Shown here in pieces: positions 44,656-55,067 of a stretch of 64,000 nucleotides of DNA. The stretch covers positions 5,084,001 through 5,148,000 of the forward strand of contig CAMGYJ010000011.1 of the NCBI GenBank assembly GCA_946122785.1, read 5' to 3'. The position numbers and the translations under genes are program-made. Position 1 is the stretch's first letter. Each line of letters opens with the position of its first letter. The notes below the pieces were generated by a model, which was given only the letters and a program-made list of their open reading frames with translations, was not told where the DNA came from and ran no database searches. Origin of the DNA: Linum tenue (Eukaryota > Streptophyta > Magnoliopsida > Malpighiales > Linaceae).

Positions 44656-46676
44656 TTTATGATTTCATCAGTCGTACGATTCTGAAGTGTTTCTTCACTT
44701 TGTTCATTGCATGCAGTAAATTTTCCCCAGGATCGGATCGGATAACACGAATAGGTTTGTCAAACTGGGTCTTAATCATTTGAAAAAATTCAGTAGCAAC
44801 AGGTAAGATGTCAGATTTAAGACGCAGGAAGTAAACCCAGGTATACCGAGTGGCATGATCGATAAACAAGGCAAAATATTTGTATCCATGACGAGAAGTG
44901 ATAGTGCTATATCCCCACAGATCAGTATGAATGAGATGAAATGGCTAGATGGAAAGGAAATACTAGTAGTCTTAGCCTCCACACAACTCGTGCATGCCAT
45001 ATCAAAAGAGCTATCAACGTCAATGGATTTACCAAACAATTCTTGTTTAAACATAACAATCAGCCTACTAGTGTGGGGATGACCCAAGCGGGAGTCCCAA
45101 AGCCGAAAAGTATCATGAGAATGACAAGAATAGACCGACGGAAAGACCCTAGACACCGAATGAGGGGATGAAACAGACGACGAGACCGATGATGATGCTG
45201 CCGCGGGGTCCTGAAGCTTGTCCAGGTGAAAAATCCGACCCCTTTTGCTACCTCTGCCTATCTCCCGCCCCGTCTTTGGGTCCTATACAGAGCACCCAGA
45301 AGGTGCGAAGACAACCCGACACCCACTATCAGTCAATTGTCCAACAGAAACAAGGTTAGGGACAAGTTGAGGCACATGCAGAGTATCAGGTAAAACAACT
45401 TCAGATCCATGAACATCACCCTTAGTAGTCACACGCATCATATCACCATTCGTAACTTGGAGGGAAAGATTCTAAATGGGACGGACATCAGAAAGAATAG
45501 ACGCATTACTGGTCATATGGTTAAAGCATGCCGAGTCAAGAATCCAAGTTGGAACTTTACCTGAAGCCTGAAGATTTGCAAAAGCTGTGGCAATGGCTTT
45601 ATTGACCATCTCCTCTAGAGCAGCAGGCGTCACAGTGATTGCTTCGGCAGCCAGAACAGCAGCTTTTGCCGCATAAGCGGGACGAGCCGGGGGAGCAGCA
45701 GGCCAGGTATGAGGCTGGCCAGGTGCGGAGTTGTTGCCGCCACCAGTCCCGGGATTCCCACCGCCATTCATGCGATTTTGTGAGGACCGACAATCGGGAA
45801 TAATATGTCCCGATTTTTTGCACCAGACATAGAAGTTTCGTATGCGACAATATTTCTGCGTATGACCCTTTTCGTGGCAGTGGTGAAACTCCACGTCACG
45901 GCGCTGATTCGGTGGGCGATACGCGGCAAAAACGTCGGCAGAGGAAGAGTTCGAGCCATTTCCCCCAGCAGCTGGAGACGAATGACCACGAGGAGTACCT
46001 TTAGCGGCAGAGAACACGGACGTTTCACCAGGACCAGGCCTAGTGTTGAGAGCAGCTTGAGTCCTCGTTTTTTCACGAACGAGAGTGGCAAGAACACCCT
46101 CCAGCTTGAGATCTTCACGGTTGAGCAGAGTAGATCGCACAGCTTCATAATCGGGACGGAGGCGAGCTAGAAATTGGAGCAGCCTTATCTTTTGCCTCTC
46201 ACGCTGGACTTCAGCAGATGTAGGGCCGGAAACAAGAGCAGCAGTGAGTAGGTCTTGTTCCGTCCAAAGAAGGCGGGCTTCATTAAAGTAGGATGCGATA
46301 TCTAGATCTCCTTGCTGGATATTCGCCAATTCCACCTCCAGCTCAAATTGGCGGGCGGTGCTAATACTGCCGTACGTATCGGAAAGAGACTTCCACATCT
46401 CGGCAGCTGTAGACAGGAGCCGTAAGCCGAGGACTATAGACGGATCCACATATTTCAAAATCCAGGACTTCACCTTAGCATCGTTCTTGAGCCAGGCAGC
46501 GAGCTCCTGATCAGTTGACGGCGGAACATTGGGCTTTTTCGAGGAGCCATCCAGAAGGCCGAACATGCCATGACCTTCAACAAAGATTCAAAACTGAAAT
46601 TCCCATAATGCGTAGTTCTTGGAGTTGAGACGGGTTGCGATGTGATCTGATTCCATCAGGAGAGGCTCTGATACCA
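44656..46676 (-). mobile_element. Ty1/copia retrotransposon, 5' fragment
   Basis: A primer site TGGTATCAGAGCC (46676-46664) follows an LTR at 46677 onward. Gag-protease reads from 46566, pre-integrase (WDSRLGHPHTSRL, CTSCVEAK) near 45120-44990, and the start of integrase (FIDHATRYTWVYFLRLKSD, RSDPGE) near 44870-44700. The sequence stops before RT; RNase H and the 3' LTR are absent. Several frame changes. A dead 5' fragment. Confidence 0.9.
45472..46566 (-). pseudogene. Copia gag and protease start (364 codons)
   Basis: One open frame with a UBN2-type gag (DPSIVLGLRLLSTAAEMWKS, LANIQQGDLDIASYFNEAR, FLARLRPDYEAVRSTLLNRE). It has a knuckle-like HHCHEKGHTQKYC, a second partial knuckle WCKKSGHIIPDC, and the protease start WILDSACFNHMT, where DSA replaces the usual DSG. 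A TAG ends the frame soon after. The encoding element lacks RT, so the gene cannot support autonomous transposition. Confidence 0.88.
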
Positions 46677-47219
46677 TGTTAATCAACCCGAGAGATCGAA
46701 ATAGAAAGATAATCGACACAGAGTTTACGTGGTTTTCTCGTTTAGGGAGAACGAGACTAGTCCACGACCGAAGTAGTTGTTCTTCTTATTCAATTACCCA
46801 ACACATACGTACATGGCATATTTATATGCCTACACACCGCAACCCTACGTCCATAATAAGACTAGCGGAGTTCTATGAGGAAGGGCAAAGTCTCGGCAGT
46901 CTCTAAGTCCAAAACCTACACGTCCAACATAAGCATACAATGGGCTTAAGCTCTATAACATAGGGGCTTGCTATTTGCCGCAAAAAAAATTGCTATTTGC
47001 AGCCAACAAAAAAAAAAGTATATATGTACATCTTTGGTTAAGAAGTTTCACAATATACAACATATTCAACTTTCAGAAAACGTATTGAATCAGAAAAAAT
47101 CGACGCTCGCCGGAAAAGTCGCCAGAAAACCATAGGGAAAGCCCATCCTCGACGTAAACTGCGGACACGCATCCATGAATCATCACTAAGCAGGTGCGTC
47201 AATTTTTTTGTAGTTTCGA

Positions 47220-47445
47220 ACAATTTTTCCGACGATTTGCAACGAACAGAGGGTGGGCCGAAAATTTCCGGCGGCCGGAACCTAGCCGAGCCGACGGAAA
47301 TCGGTGGCCGGAGCCAGGCTGAGCCGAAAAATATTTTCGGCCCGGCCAGGTTCCGGCTTGCCCGAAATTTTCGGCCCGGCCAGGTTCCGGCCGCCGGAAA
47401 TTTTCGGCCCACCCTTTGTTCGTTGCAAATCGTCGGAAAATTCGA
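47220..47445. repeat. GC-rich inverted repeat near the left MULE end
   Basis: TTTTCCGACGATTTGCAACG near 47224 is mirrored by CGTTGCAAATCGTCGGAAAA near 47441. The arms, about 60 bp long, also include GGGTGGGCCGAAAATTTCCG with its near-mirror, and the centre has direct copies of TTTTCGGCCCGGCCAGGTTC. It could fold into a long hairpin. Confidence 0.85.
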
Positions 47446-47449
47446 TTTT

Positions 47450-47575
47450 AGGAGTTGAATTTAGCGTTTAGGAGTTGAATTTAGCGGTTAAGACTTGAAA
47501 TTAGCGTTTAGGAGTTGAATTTAGAGTTTATGAGTTGAATTTAGCGGTTAAGAGTTGAAATTAGCGTTTAGGTTC
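47450..47575 (+). repeat. Short tandem repeats upstream of the transposase
   Basis: About seven copies of a 19-20 bp unit of the form TTTAGGAGTTGAATTTAGCG, with variants, in the presumed leader of the transposase gene. Confidence 0.8.
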
Positions 47576-47614
47576 ACAGGAATATTGATGTGTTATATTG
47601 TAATTGTAGGAAAA

Positions 47615-49430
47615 ATGTCAGAGTGGTTACCGGACGATCATGATTACACAGCAGAATTTGATAATGGGATCCATTATGCAAGTGTGAAGTTAGCTGAGTT
47701 AGCTGCAAAAGCAATCGCTCAGGAGTGTGGGTTCTTTATTGTTAGAGGAGCATGGAAACCGAATACTGCTGAACTACATCATGTTACTGCCCTCTGTATG
47801 TATTGCGACAGAAGCAGTAGGATCGTTAAGTCTTATAAACCAGACCCTACAAAGGAGACGCGTGGGAATATTAGTTCGAAGGGTACTGGTTGCCAGTTTC
47901 AGATATGTATTAAGGAAGTATGGCAAAAGGATGGTCCAAACACATGGGTCATAGTGGGAGTGACAAGTCGTGAAACTGGAGCTAATAGAGGGTTTCACAA
48001 CCATGAAAAAGTGTTGTATCCAGAACATCACCGACACAACAAACAGTTTAGTGAGGCTGAAAAAGAGAGGTTAAGATTAATGAGGAAGGCGGGGGTGAGA
48101 CCAAATCAGCAGAAGACGACACTCAATACTGAAGGGGGTGTGAATCATGATATCAAACAGATGTACAACAGAAATTACAAGACAAGATTGGATGAGATGG
48201 GTGAAATGGATGCGATACAGTTTGTGCTTCACGGAGCTGAACAACGTGGGTACCATATCTGTTTGCAAAAGGACTCTAATAATGTGCTCACTAATCTTTT
48301 TTTTGCGCACCCGACGTCCATTCAGATGTTGCATGCATGGTCGTACGTCATCCTCATTGACTCGACCTACAAGACGAATAGGTGTGGCTGGCCATGGGTT
48401 GAGATTATTGGGGTTACTCCAGTCAAGAAGAATTTCAACATTGCATGTGCAATTATTAAGCAGGAAACAAAGGAAACATATGAGTGGCTGCTGCGATATA
48501 TTAAAGGGTTGCTCGGTGATACGTTTCCGAATGTCATTGTGACAGACAAAGAAGGTGGTCTGCTTGCTTCTATTCCTGTGGTCTTCCCTCTCCCACATAC
48601 TGTCCACCTACTATGTTTATGGCACGTCAACAACTGTGTGAAGCAAAAGTTTGAGCAATTACTGGGTGGAATTTCAAAAAGAGGTAGCACAAGCGGTATG
48701 GAAGAAATATTTCGACAAAGCTGCATGGAGTTGGACTCAGGAGGGTTTTCTTCAAAAGATTAATGAGTTTGAGAGGGTTTGGACACAGAAGAACATAAAA
48801 ATGGTCGACTACGTGCGAGGTGAGTGGTTGCCTCATCAGACAATGTGGGCAAAGTGCTACACGAACCATGTGTTTCATCTTGGTAACACGATCTCGAATA
48901 GAGTTGAGTCATCTCACTCTTCATTCAAGACTTTCCTTGTGTCTGGTAGAGGAGCGATTGACACTTGTTTTGCGAAGAACCACAACTACATGGAACATCA
49001 GTTTCTGGAAGTGGTGAATGAACTGCACAAGTCACTTAACCGCAATCTGAGTAGGGAAATTGAGCCTCCGTGCACGTTTTTGAGGAGGGTCGTTAGTTGT
49101 GAGGCAATCAAATTGATGTTAGATGGGGCGGCGGAGTTGAAGGACAGTTGTGTGTGTCATTTTCACATGACACGTGGGCTCAAGTGTGCTTGCCAGGTTG
49201 TTCAAGCTAAGGAAGAAGGACGTCAATTCTATGCTCAAGAGTTGCATGTATTTTGGCGGACTTTGGATTATAAAAACCCCCCACGTCAACAACAAGTCAA
49301 TGATGAAATTGAGCTTCAACTAGAACACTTTAGGCGTCTTACTGTTGAGGTGGAAGAAAGTGGTCCTGAAGCAGTGAGACAAGCAAGAGATGCCCTATTC
49401 TATGGGCTTCACCCAGCAGAGGACAAGTAA
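47615..49430 (+). pseudogene. MULE transposase (FAR1-type zinc finger, DDE, SWIM), frameshifted
   Basis: The first ATG after an acceptor-like ATTGTAG is at 47615. Residues about 20-150 form a FAR1/WRKY-GCM1-type finger (CMYCDRSSRIVK, GCQFQICIKEVW, HNHEK). The MULE transposase core follows, with VILIDSTYKTNRCGWP, VIVTDKEGG and LLCLWHVNNC, giving the DDE region. Near 48655-48670 the frame changes: the first frame ends at 48763 and the second continues with FQKEVAQAVWKKYFDKAAWS to a SWIM-like finger (CVCHFHMTRGLKCACQ) and a TAA at 49430. One insertion or deletion explains the break; a programmed shift is less likely. It would bind the terminal repeats and cut DNA in the nucleus. Confidence 0.88.
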
Positions 49431-49456
49431 TTTTGACTATTTGGTATATTTTTGTA

Positions 49457-50047
49457 GATTACTCATCCCAGAGCCCCCCAGGGCAATATTCTTACCCTTA
49501 CATCGATGAGCTTTTTCCAGAGTTTGTTTGACCTTTGCTGGTAGGCGATTTCAACCCTAGTCCAGACGGCCATTGTGGTTTTAGGGCACTTTCTCATTGT
49601 ATTTATGGAGATGATAGTCACTATCTGCTCATGAGATCGACGATTGTCCAAGAAATCCAACAACATTTCTGGAAGTACGAGAACTTGTATAATGGTGGTC
49701 CACTAGCTCACATTGACCGCATCAATTGGCTCGAGGCGGGTTCCGCACCACTGGGGCGATGGATGGATTCTGAGGACTTGTTCGTGTTTGCCACCATCTA
49801 CAACATCGCAGTCATGGTCTTCACATACCAGGTGTTTGATGTCAATAATGCAAACCATCCACTACCCAACCGCTACGATGATGCCTATACTGTATTGCCT
49901 ATTGATGCGGACCCAGGTACTTTGCCACCAACCCTGTTCTTATCACTGCACTATGTGAACAACCACTACATTCGATTATACTTCAACCAGGATCAGTTTC
50001 CCATACCCCCTCTGCCATCCACTTTGGCATGGGCTAGCAAAACCTAA
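49457..50047 (+). pseudogene. OTU-like cysteine protease domain of the MULE
   Basis: A frame starting near 49457 reads QYSYPYIDELFPEFV, one TGA near 49528, then continues in frame (PLLVGDFNPSPDGHCGFRAL) to a stop at 50045-50047. DGHCGFRALSHCIYGDDSHY is the OTU catalytic block with Asp and Cys. A C-terminal LHYVNNHYIRLYF supplies the His. OTU proteases remove ubiquitin or related modifiers. The domain lies 27 bases after the transposase stop in another frame, so it was probably once fused to it, by analogy with ULP1-bearing MULEs. As it stands it is broken or translated from an internal start (no early ATG). Confidence 0.75.
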
Positions 50048-50239
50048 TGTGGCGGAGTGGGGAGCTATTCTCGAGGTTGGACAAAATTTGTTTGCGAGTC
50101 TTGGTGGTCGGCAGCGAGCCAGGCAGAGAGACCCCCGAAGAGCTAGGGGAAGGGGTAGGGGTAGGAGCAATGCATAGTGTTGCGATGCTCTATTTATATG
50201 TTGTTGTTTTTCTAGTTGTATTTTAAATGGCCCTAGTGT

Positions 50240-50565
50240 CATTATGAACTTATGGATTTCATTATGGATTTCATTATCATCATGAACTTATGGATTTCAT
50301 TATGGATTTCATTATCTACCCTCGATGTTTTAATCATGAGTGTGCAAACATCCGATCCAAACATAAGTAGTCAAACATCCGATCTAAACATAAACATGGA
50401 AACATGCAGTCTAAACATAAACATCTGATCGAAACATACATAAGTAGTCAAACATAAACATCTGATCCAAACATACATAAGTAGTCAAACATCCGATTTA
50501 AACATAAATATGCAAACATGCAGTCTAAACATAAACATCCGATCTAAACATCAAAACAAGTGTGG
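50240..50565 (+). repeat. Tandem repeats between the convergent MULE genes
   Basis: ATGAACTTATGGATTTCATT repeats near 50242-50312. Then units with CAAACATCCGATC, AAACATAAACATCTGATC and ACATAAGTAGTCAAACAT recur from about 50340 to 50560. Non-coding; possibly 3' ends of both genes. Confidence 0.75.
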
Positions 50566-50658
50566 CCACGGAAGCTCCTAATGAGGCTAGGATCCGTAGG
50601 TCCACCAGGACACTCACCAACAAGCTCCCACGGTGGAGGACCACTCGAACGTCCTCCC

Positions 50659-51078
50659 CTACTCCGTCCAGTCCCCCGAGCTCTCTGTCTCCTCACGAGC
50701 AGGTGGTACGAATCGCCCAGCTCGGTCCCTATACATAGCAGGACGTGATGTTGCCGTACGATCCTGCACTCGTCCATGTCCACGCGTAGGTGGAGGGACC
50801 TCGATATCCTCATCATTATCGTCCTCATCAAACTCAATCGAGACCACTCTCGATGCAGCACCCTGGTTCCCCCCATGGGAACCAGACGCCCGTGATGACG
50901 AACGAGCAACTACAGTAGGAGCCTCTAACCCATCCTCCCCTAAATTTGCCTCTGACTGATGTCCAATATCTCGAGAGCGCTTCTTCTCCTTATTCTTCTT
51001 AGGCACCTTCCTTCGTGTTGATGCATCAACAAACCTACCATTGAATCTATACAACTCACTCCCACCCGCATCATCCAT
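50659..51078 (-). CDS. Convergent MULE ORF, 139 aa, function unknown
   Basis: Open frame from ATG at 51078 to TAG at 50659 on the strand opposite to the transposase. It starts MDDAGGSELYRFNGRFVDAS and then has a basic patch (RRKVPKKNKEKKRS, a possible nuclear signal), an acidic stretch (EFDEDDNDEDIEVPPP) and an arginine-rich end. No known domain was recognised. The layout, two genes pointing inward from the two ends, resembles mudrA and mudrB of maize MuDR; homology to MURB is not claimed. It could also be a chance ORF. Confidence 0.5.
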   Translation of the reverse strand: MDDAGGSELYRFNGRFVDASTRRKVPKKNKEKKRSRDIGHQSEANLGEDGLEAPTVVARSSSRASGSHGGNQGAASRVVSIEFDEDDNDEDIEVPPPTRGHGRVQDRTATSRPAMYRDRAGRFVPPAREETESSGDWTE

Positions 51079-51099
51079 ATCTAATTATCTACAAATTTA

Positions 51100-51385
51100 C
51101 ACAATATCATACTTAGATGCGCACTAATTAATTAAATTTCTATTAACTAATGGTACTATTAACATTAATTGTTAATTAATCACAAATTACTTAATATCAT
51201 ACTTAGATGCGCACTAATTAATTAATTTTCTATTAACTAAAGTACTATTAACATTAATTGTTAAACCAATTCTTAATTAATTAATTTTCTATGAACTAAT
51301 GTACTATTAACATTAATTGTTAAACCAATTCTTAATTAATTAATTTTCTATTAACTAATCTAAGTAATTAAACATTCATACGCCT
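51100..51385. repeat. AT-rich tandem repeats
   Basis: ACTTAGATGCGCACTAATTA occurs twice, and ACTATTAACATTAATTGTTA several times with TTCTTAATTAATTAATTTTC, in a diverged tandem arrangement. Confidence 0.8.
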
Positions 51386-51499
51386 ATTACAAAAAAAAAA
51401 CATTTATACACCAACTTAAAAAAATATTAAAACTAATTTCTAATAACTAATTAAGTTATTTTTTATTGAATAATTAATTAACATATTAAATTAAATACA

Positions 51500-51770
51500 A
51501 AAACTGGCCGGGCCGAAAACTTTTGTGGCCGCTGCGCCGTCGGGCCGAAATCTTTTTGCGGCCGCCGCGACGTCCGGCCGAAATTTTTTTTCGGCCCGTC
51601 GTCGCCCCGGCCGCAAATTTTTTTTCGGCTGGGCGTCGCGCCGGCCGAAAATTTCTTTCGGCTGGGCGGCGTTCCGACCACAAAATTTTTTCGGCCCACC
51701 GTGTTTTTCGTCGGAAAACTGGAAAAATTGCCGGAAAATTGAAAAACTTGCCGGAAAAAGTAAACTTACT
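51500..51770. repeat. GC-rich repeat block near the right MULE end
   Basis: Repeated GGCCGAAA(A/T)TTTTTTTTCGGC-type motifs, similar to the block at the left end, followed by GGAAAACTGGAAAAATTGCC repeats. Confidence 0.8.
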
Positions 51771-52027
51771 TGTTTTTCGACGATTGAGGACGACAGGAGG
51801 TTGGCCGGCGACGGAGGAACGGTGCCGGCGACGGAGGCACTGGGCTCGTCGACAAAAGTGTTTTTGTTGGAATGAGTCAAATGTTATGGTATTCGAATTT
51901 ATAGAAAGGGAAGGAAGGGAGAATTCAAAATTTGAATTCAACTTTTTTTTTTTTGGTTGGCGGCAAATAGCAATTTGGTTGGCGGCAAATAGCCGTTCAC
52001 ATAACATAACCGACATATATCTTAACA

Positions 52028-53567
52028 AACCCACACCAACACCTTGCCCTCAATGCGCCTATCCAGTAAAAGCCAATACTATTGTCGCTGGGGGAGGCAC
52101 AGCTGCCACCGGCAGCAGGGAGTGAAGAATTCCTGTTAGGGGATGTCGAGCAGCACGAGGCCATGTGTCTGATCGAGGAGGGACAGATGACGGATGCAAG
52201 GAAAGCTGAGAGGTATAGTAATGATTTATGTCCTTGTTTACAGAGACCATGGTTCAAATTGCAATTTTTATGGATAAAAAATAAATAATCGTGAAGACAA
52301 ATATGTTCTTTCTATTTTCACTCTCGTTAAAGGAAAATTAAAATGCTGAATAATGCTTTAAATTAAAATGCTAAAAAATGCTTTTAACTTTGCTATTATA
52401 TATTTGTAGATTGTTTATAATAACAGGGGATTTTTTATTTCATATAAATTTCATAAAAAGGTTTTACTACTATATCCCATGAATGTAATCTTGCTAGTTG
52501 AATACTTGTAGTTGTATTCATATTCTTTCAAACAAAAGAGAGAGAGAGAAAGCAGGTCAGTTGTATTAAGAAAATGCAACAGTAGTATTCATGACTGCCT
52601 GACTGTGATTGGCTACCTTTTAATCTTACAGTGAGCATATTATTCCTCCTGAATGTAGCCTAGTTGTATTATCTTTTCCAAATTCAAAAGTCTAATTGTA
52701 TTAAGAAAATGGAAAGGTTGCATTCATGATTGGGCTACGTAGGGCTGCAGAGAATCAAGATCAAGACATAAATAGTAATATAACAAGGTCAAGGCCTGCG
52801 AAATATATGTAAAACTTTACACTTGGAAATATTGTAAAAGATGGTTGGTTACCTGACTACGTGATTAAGGCCTGTACAAATTCAAGTGTCCACATAAAAA
52901 ATCCGGATCGAGTTAAACACAACATGGCTACATATGTTTTGATTGATTATATATATGGTCAAGTTGTACTGGATGGTCACACCCAATTAGTTAATCTGAA
53001 AATTAAATGTCGTGACTAATTATTCAAATTATGAGAGCGATGGAAGCTCGCACAAGGTCGTATAGATGTAGTATTTCATAAATAAATAGTAGAAAATTTG
53101 AGATTGAAGTAGAACAAATAAAAAATCAATATGGAGATTCCATGTTCAAATCCTTTTTTCAGTGACACCTAACTATAAAAAGCAACCTATGCCACTCTTA
53201 TTAAATAAAATATACAAAAAAATATAATATAAGCGAGAGACACGACTAACTGAAAACCCACATACAACTCTATGCTACTCAGTAGACTGGTAATGCACCT
53301 ACGACACTGATCGAGACATGTCAAAATGTTACGATGTAGAGGTGACGTGACAACCTAAAGAATATCTTTATTTAATTATTGGTATTTAGTTATTATTTTG
53401 GAATTATTTGTGGTTATTAATTACTATATTTGTTCTAGTTGGTCTAGGATGAGTAGTATTTAATTAATGTTTCTTGTAAGTGAAGAAAATGAATTCTAGA
53501 TGGAAAAGAACAAGGAGAAAAGCATAAGCGCCCTAGGGGGAGAAGAAAATGAATTTGGTTGTGTAAT
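52028..53567. other. Intergenic, includes dispersed repeat copy B
   Basis: About 52555-52795 matches 41830-42070 (copy B of the dispersed repeat). An open stretch at 52082-52220 (LPPAAGSEEFLLGDVEQHEA, CLIEEGQMTDARKAER) reads like a coding exon but no family was recognised. A GA repeat lies near 52536-52550. Nothing else seen. Confidence 0.5.
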
Positions 53568-53577
53568 TATATATAAA

Positions 53578-55057
53578 GGATTAAAGACACATTTGGTCAC
53601 TGAGATTACAAAATCGGGACATGTTTAGTCACTATAAAAAGTTAATATCAAATTTGGTCACTACAATTACTAAAATTGGACACATTTAGTCACTCGCCGT
53701 TAGTTGCCGTCCAACTCCGTTAAAAGAGTCTGTTATGTGCTGACGTGGCTAACGTGAGCGCCTAGTCAGCGCCGTTTTGGGCAAGAAATGGTCAAACCAG
53801 ACCCACCACGTCACTAAACCCGCCACATATTAAACCCAACCCAATCCATTAACCCAACCCGACCCAGAAATAAATCCTAACCCACCTAACCGACCCTTTG
53901 GCTTTTATCGAGATCTGCGACGGGAGGCCAATTCGCTCACTGGAGAGGCCGTGTGCGCCTTCTACCCCGGCGGCTAGGTTATCGAGCCCGAAGACGGTTT
54001 CGCCAGGCGAAGATGAAATTGGGGATTGAGATGCGGGGCCTTCCGCGTGCGCCGCTCGTGGAGGTGGAGTGAAGCGACACCGTATCGAGGGAGACTTCGG
54101 ACCTGCCACCTGTCGTCCGGATCGGGTTACTGGTCAGGACGGTGCAGGAGTTGTTGAAGCAACCTGGCTGCGGGGGGAGGAAGCAGGGGGACTTGCATTC
54201 GGCTTTGGAGACGGAGCAGGCGGCGGAGCCGCAGCGGGCTAGGCGGTAGGTGGAGGAGGAATTGGAGAAGCCGCTATAGCAATCGAGTCAGAGCTGTCGT
54301 CCGGCGATGTCGACGATGAAGTTACGGGAGACTTGGGGAGTGCCGAGATCGAGGCGGGTGAGTATTTGGTTGGTGGCGCGGTCTTTGGTGAGCAGGAGGA
54401 TTAGGGATCTGGGCTTGGATTGAGCAATGGTGGAGATGGTGAGGGTGGAAAAGGATGAGGGAGAAGAGAATTATGGAATGGGGAAGGGACACACCATTTT
54501 TGTGCTGATTGAAGGAGTAGAGGTGTGTGAATTGAGAAGAAGATTGGATTGCTGTGGGTTTTTTTGTGAATGTAGATCAGATTGTTGTGGAGAGAAATGG
54601 GAAAGGGGTTTTTTTATTTTCTAGTTGGGTTGGGATTTGGGGGAAGAAATGTAATAGAGGAGACGAACGGATTTGGTGTTGGGTTAGGTTGAATAGGTTT
54701 GAGAGAGGAGGTGGGAGGAAGGAGGAGAGCAGCTGCAGTGGTGGTTTTGGGGAAAGGAGGAGGTGGGAGGAAGGAGGAAGAAAGGTTGGGTTGGGTCATG
54801 GATTGGGTTGGGTTGGGTTTAATGACGTGGCGTGTCGGGTTTTATTTTTCTTAGGTTATATCTGGCTTATTAGGCAATTCTGTTTGCCACATCAGCACTT
54901 AACGGACTTCATTAACGGAGTTGGAAGGAGACTAACGGAGAGTGACTAAATGTGACCTGTTTCAGTAATTCGAGTAACTAAAATTGATATTAATTTTTTC
55001 TAGTGACTAAACATGTCCCGATTTAGTAATCTCAGAGACCAAATGTGTCTTTAACCC
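53578..55057. mobile_element. Pack-MULE, 1480 bp
   Basis: Long terminal inverted repeats of roughly 170-180 bp start GGATTAAAGACACATTTGGT and, as reverse complement of the right end, GGGTTAAAGACACATTTGGT. A perfect 10-bp duplication TATATATAAA flanks it (53568-53577 and 55058-55067), in the 9-11 bp range of Mutator-like elements. The interior, about 53770-54880, is GC-rich compared with its surroundings and contains a captured host gene fragment. No transposase. Confidence 0.92.
53880..54430 (-). pseudogene. Captured aspartic protease-like fragment (basic 7S globulin / TAXI type)
   Basis: Minus-strand translation gives ILLLTKDRATNQILTRLDLG, PQVSRNFIVDIAGRQL, SSTYRLARCGSAACSV, PGCFNNSCTVLTSNPI, SLDTVSLHST and PNFIFAW. 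After a frame change it gives GLDNLAAGVEGAHGLSSERI and GLPSQ. Order and cysteine pattern fit basic 7S globulin/EDGP-like proteins, pepsin-fold proteins related to xylanase inhibitors. A TGA sits where a Trp is usual after the first strand, and there is at least one frameshift. Only the N-terminal third of the family length is present. The donor gene is not in this window. Confidence 0.85.
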
Positions 55058-55067
55058 TATATATAAA

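Larger units (their letters stand above)
46963..52000 (+). mobile_element. Mutator-like element with transposase, OTU domain and convergent ORF, about 5.04 kb
   Basis: The ends share GCTATTTGCCGC seven bases in from each terminus (GGGGCTTGCTATTTGCCGC at the left; GTGAACGGCTATTTGCCGCC as reverse complement of the right). The flanks carry ATAACATA (46955-46962 and 52001-52008), or 9 bp with one mismatch (TATAACATA/CATAACATA), as expected for a Mutator-like element. Left to right it holds a GC-rich hairpin, short tandem repeats, a transposase plus OTU reading region on the plus strand, tandem repeats, a 139-codon ORF on the minus strand, AT-rich repeats and a second GC-rich repeat block. The transposase has a frameshift, so this copy is probably not autonomous now. 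Confidence 0.88.
46677..52027 (-). repeat. Copia 5' LTR, split by a MULE
   Basis: LTR sequence 46677-46962 (ending GGTTGATTAACA on the minus strand) continues at 52009-52027 (starting TGTTAAGATATATGTCGG). With the MULE and one target copy removed, this gives one LTR of about 305 bp with TGTTAA...TTAACA ends. Confidence 0.8.

Noticed and set aside
49426..49457. Intron joining transposase and OTU frames
   Set aside because: GT and AG are present but the intron would be only about 32 nt and would not give the right frame.
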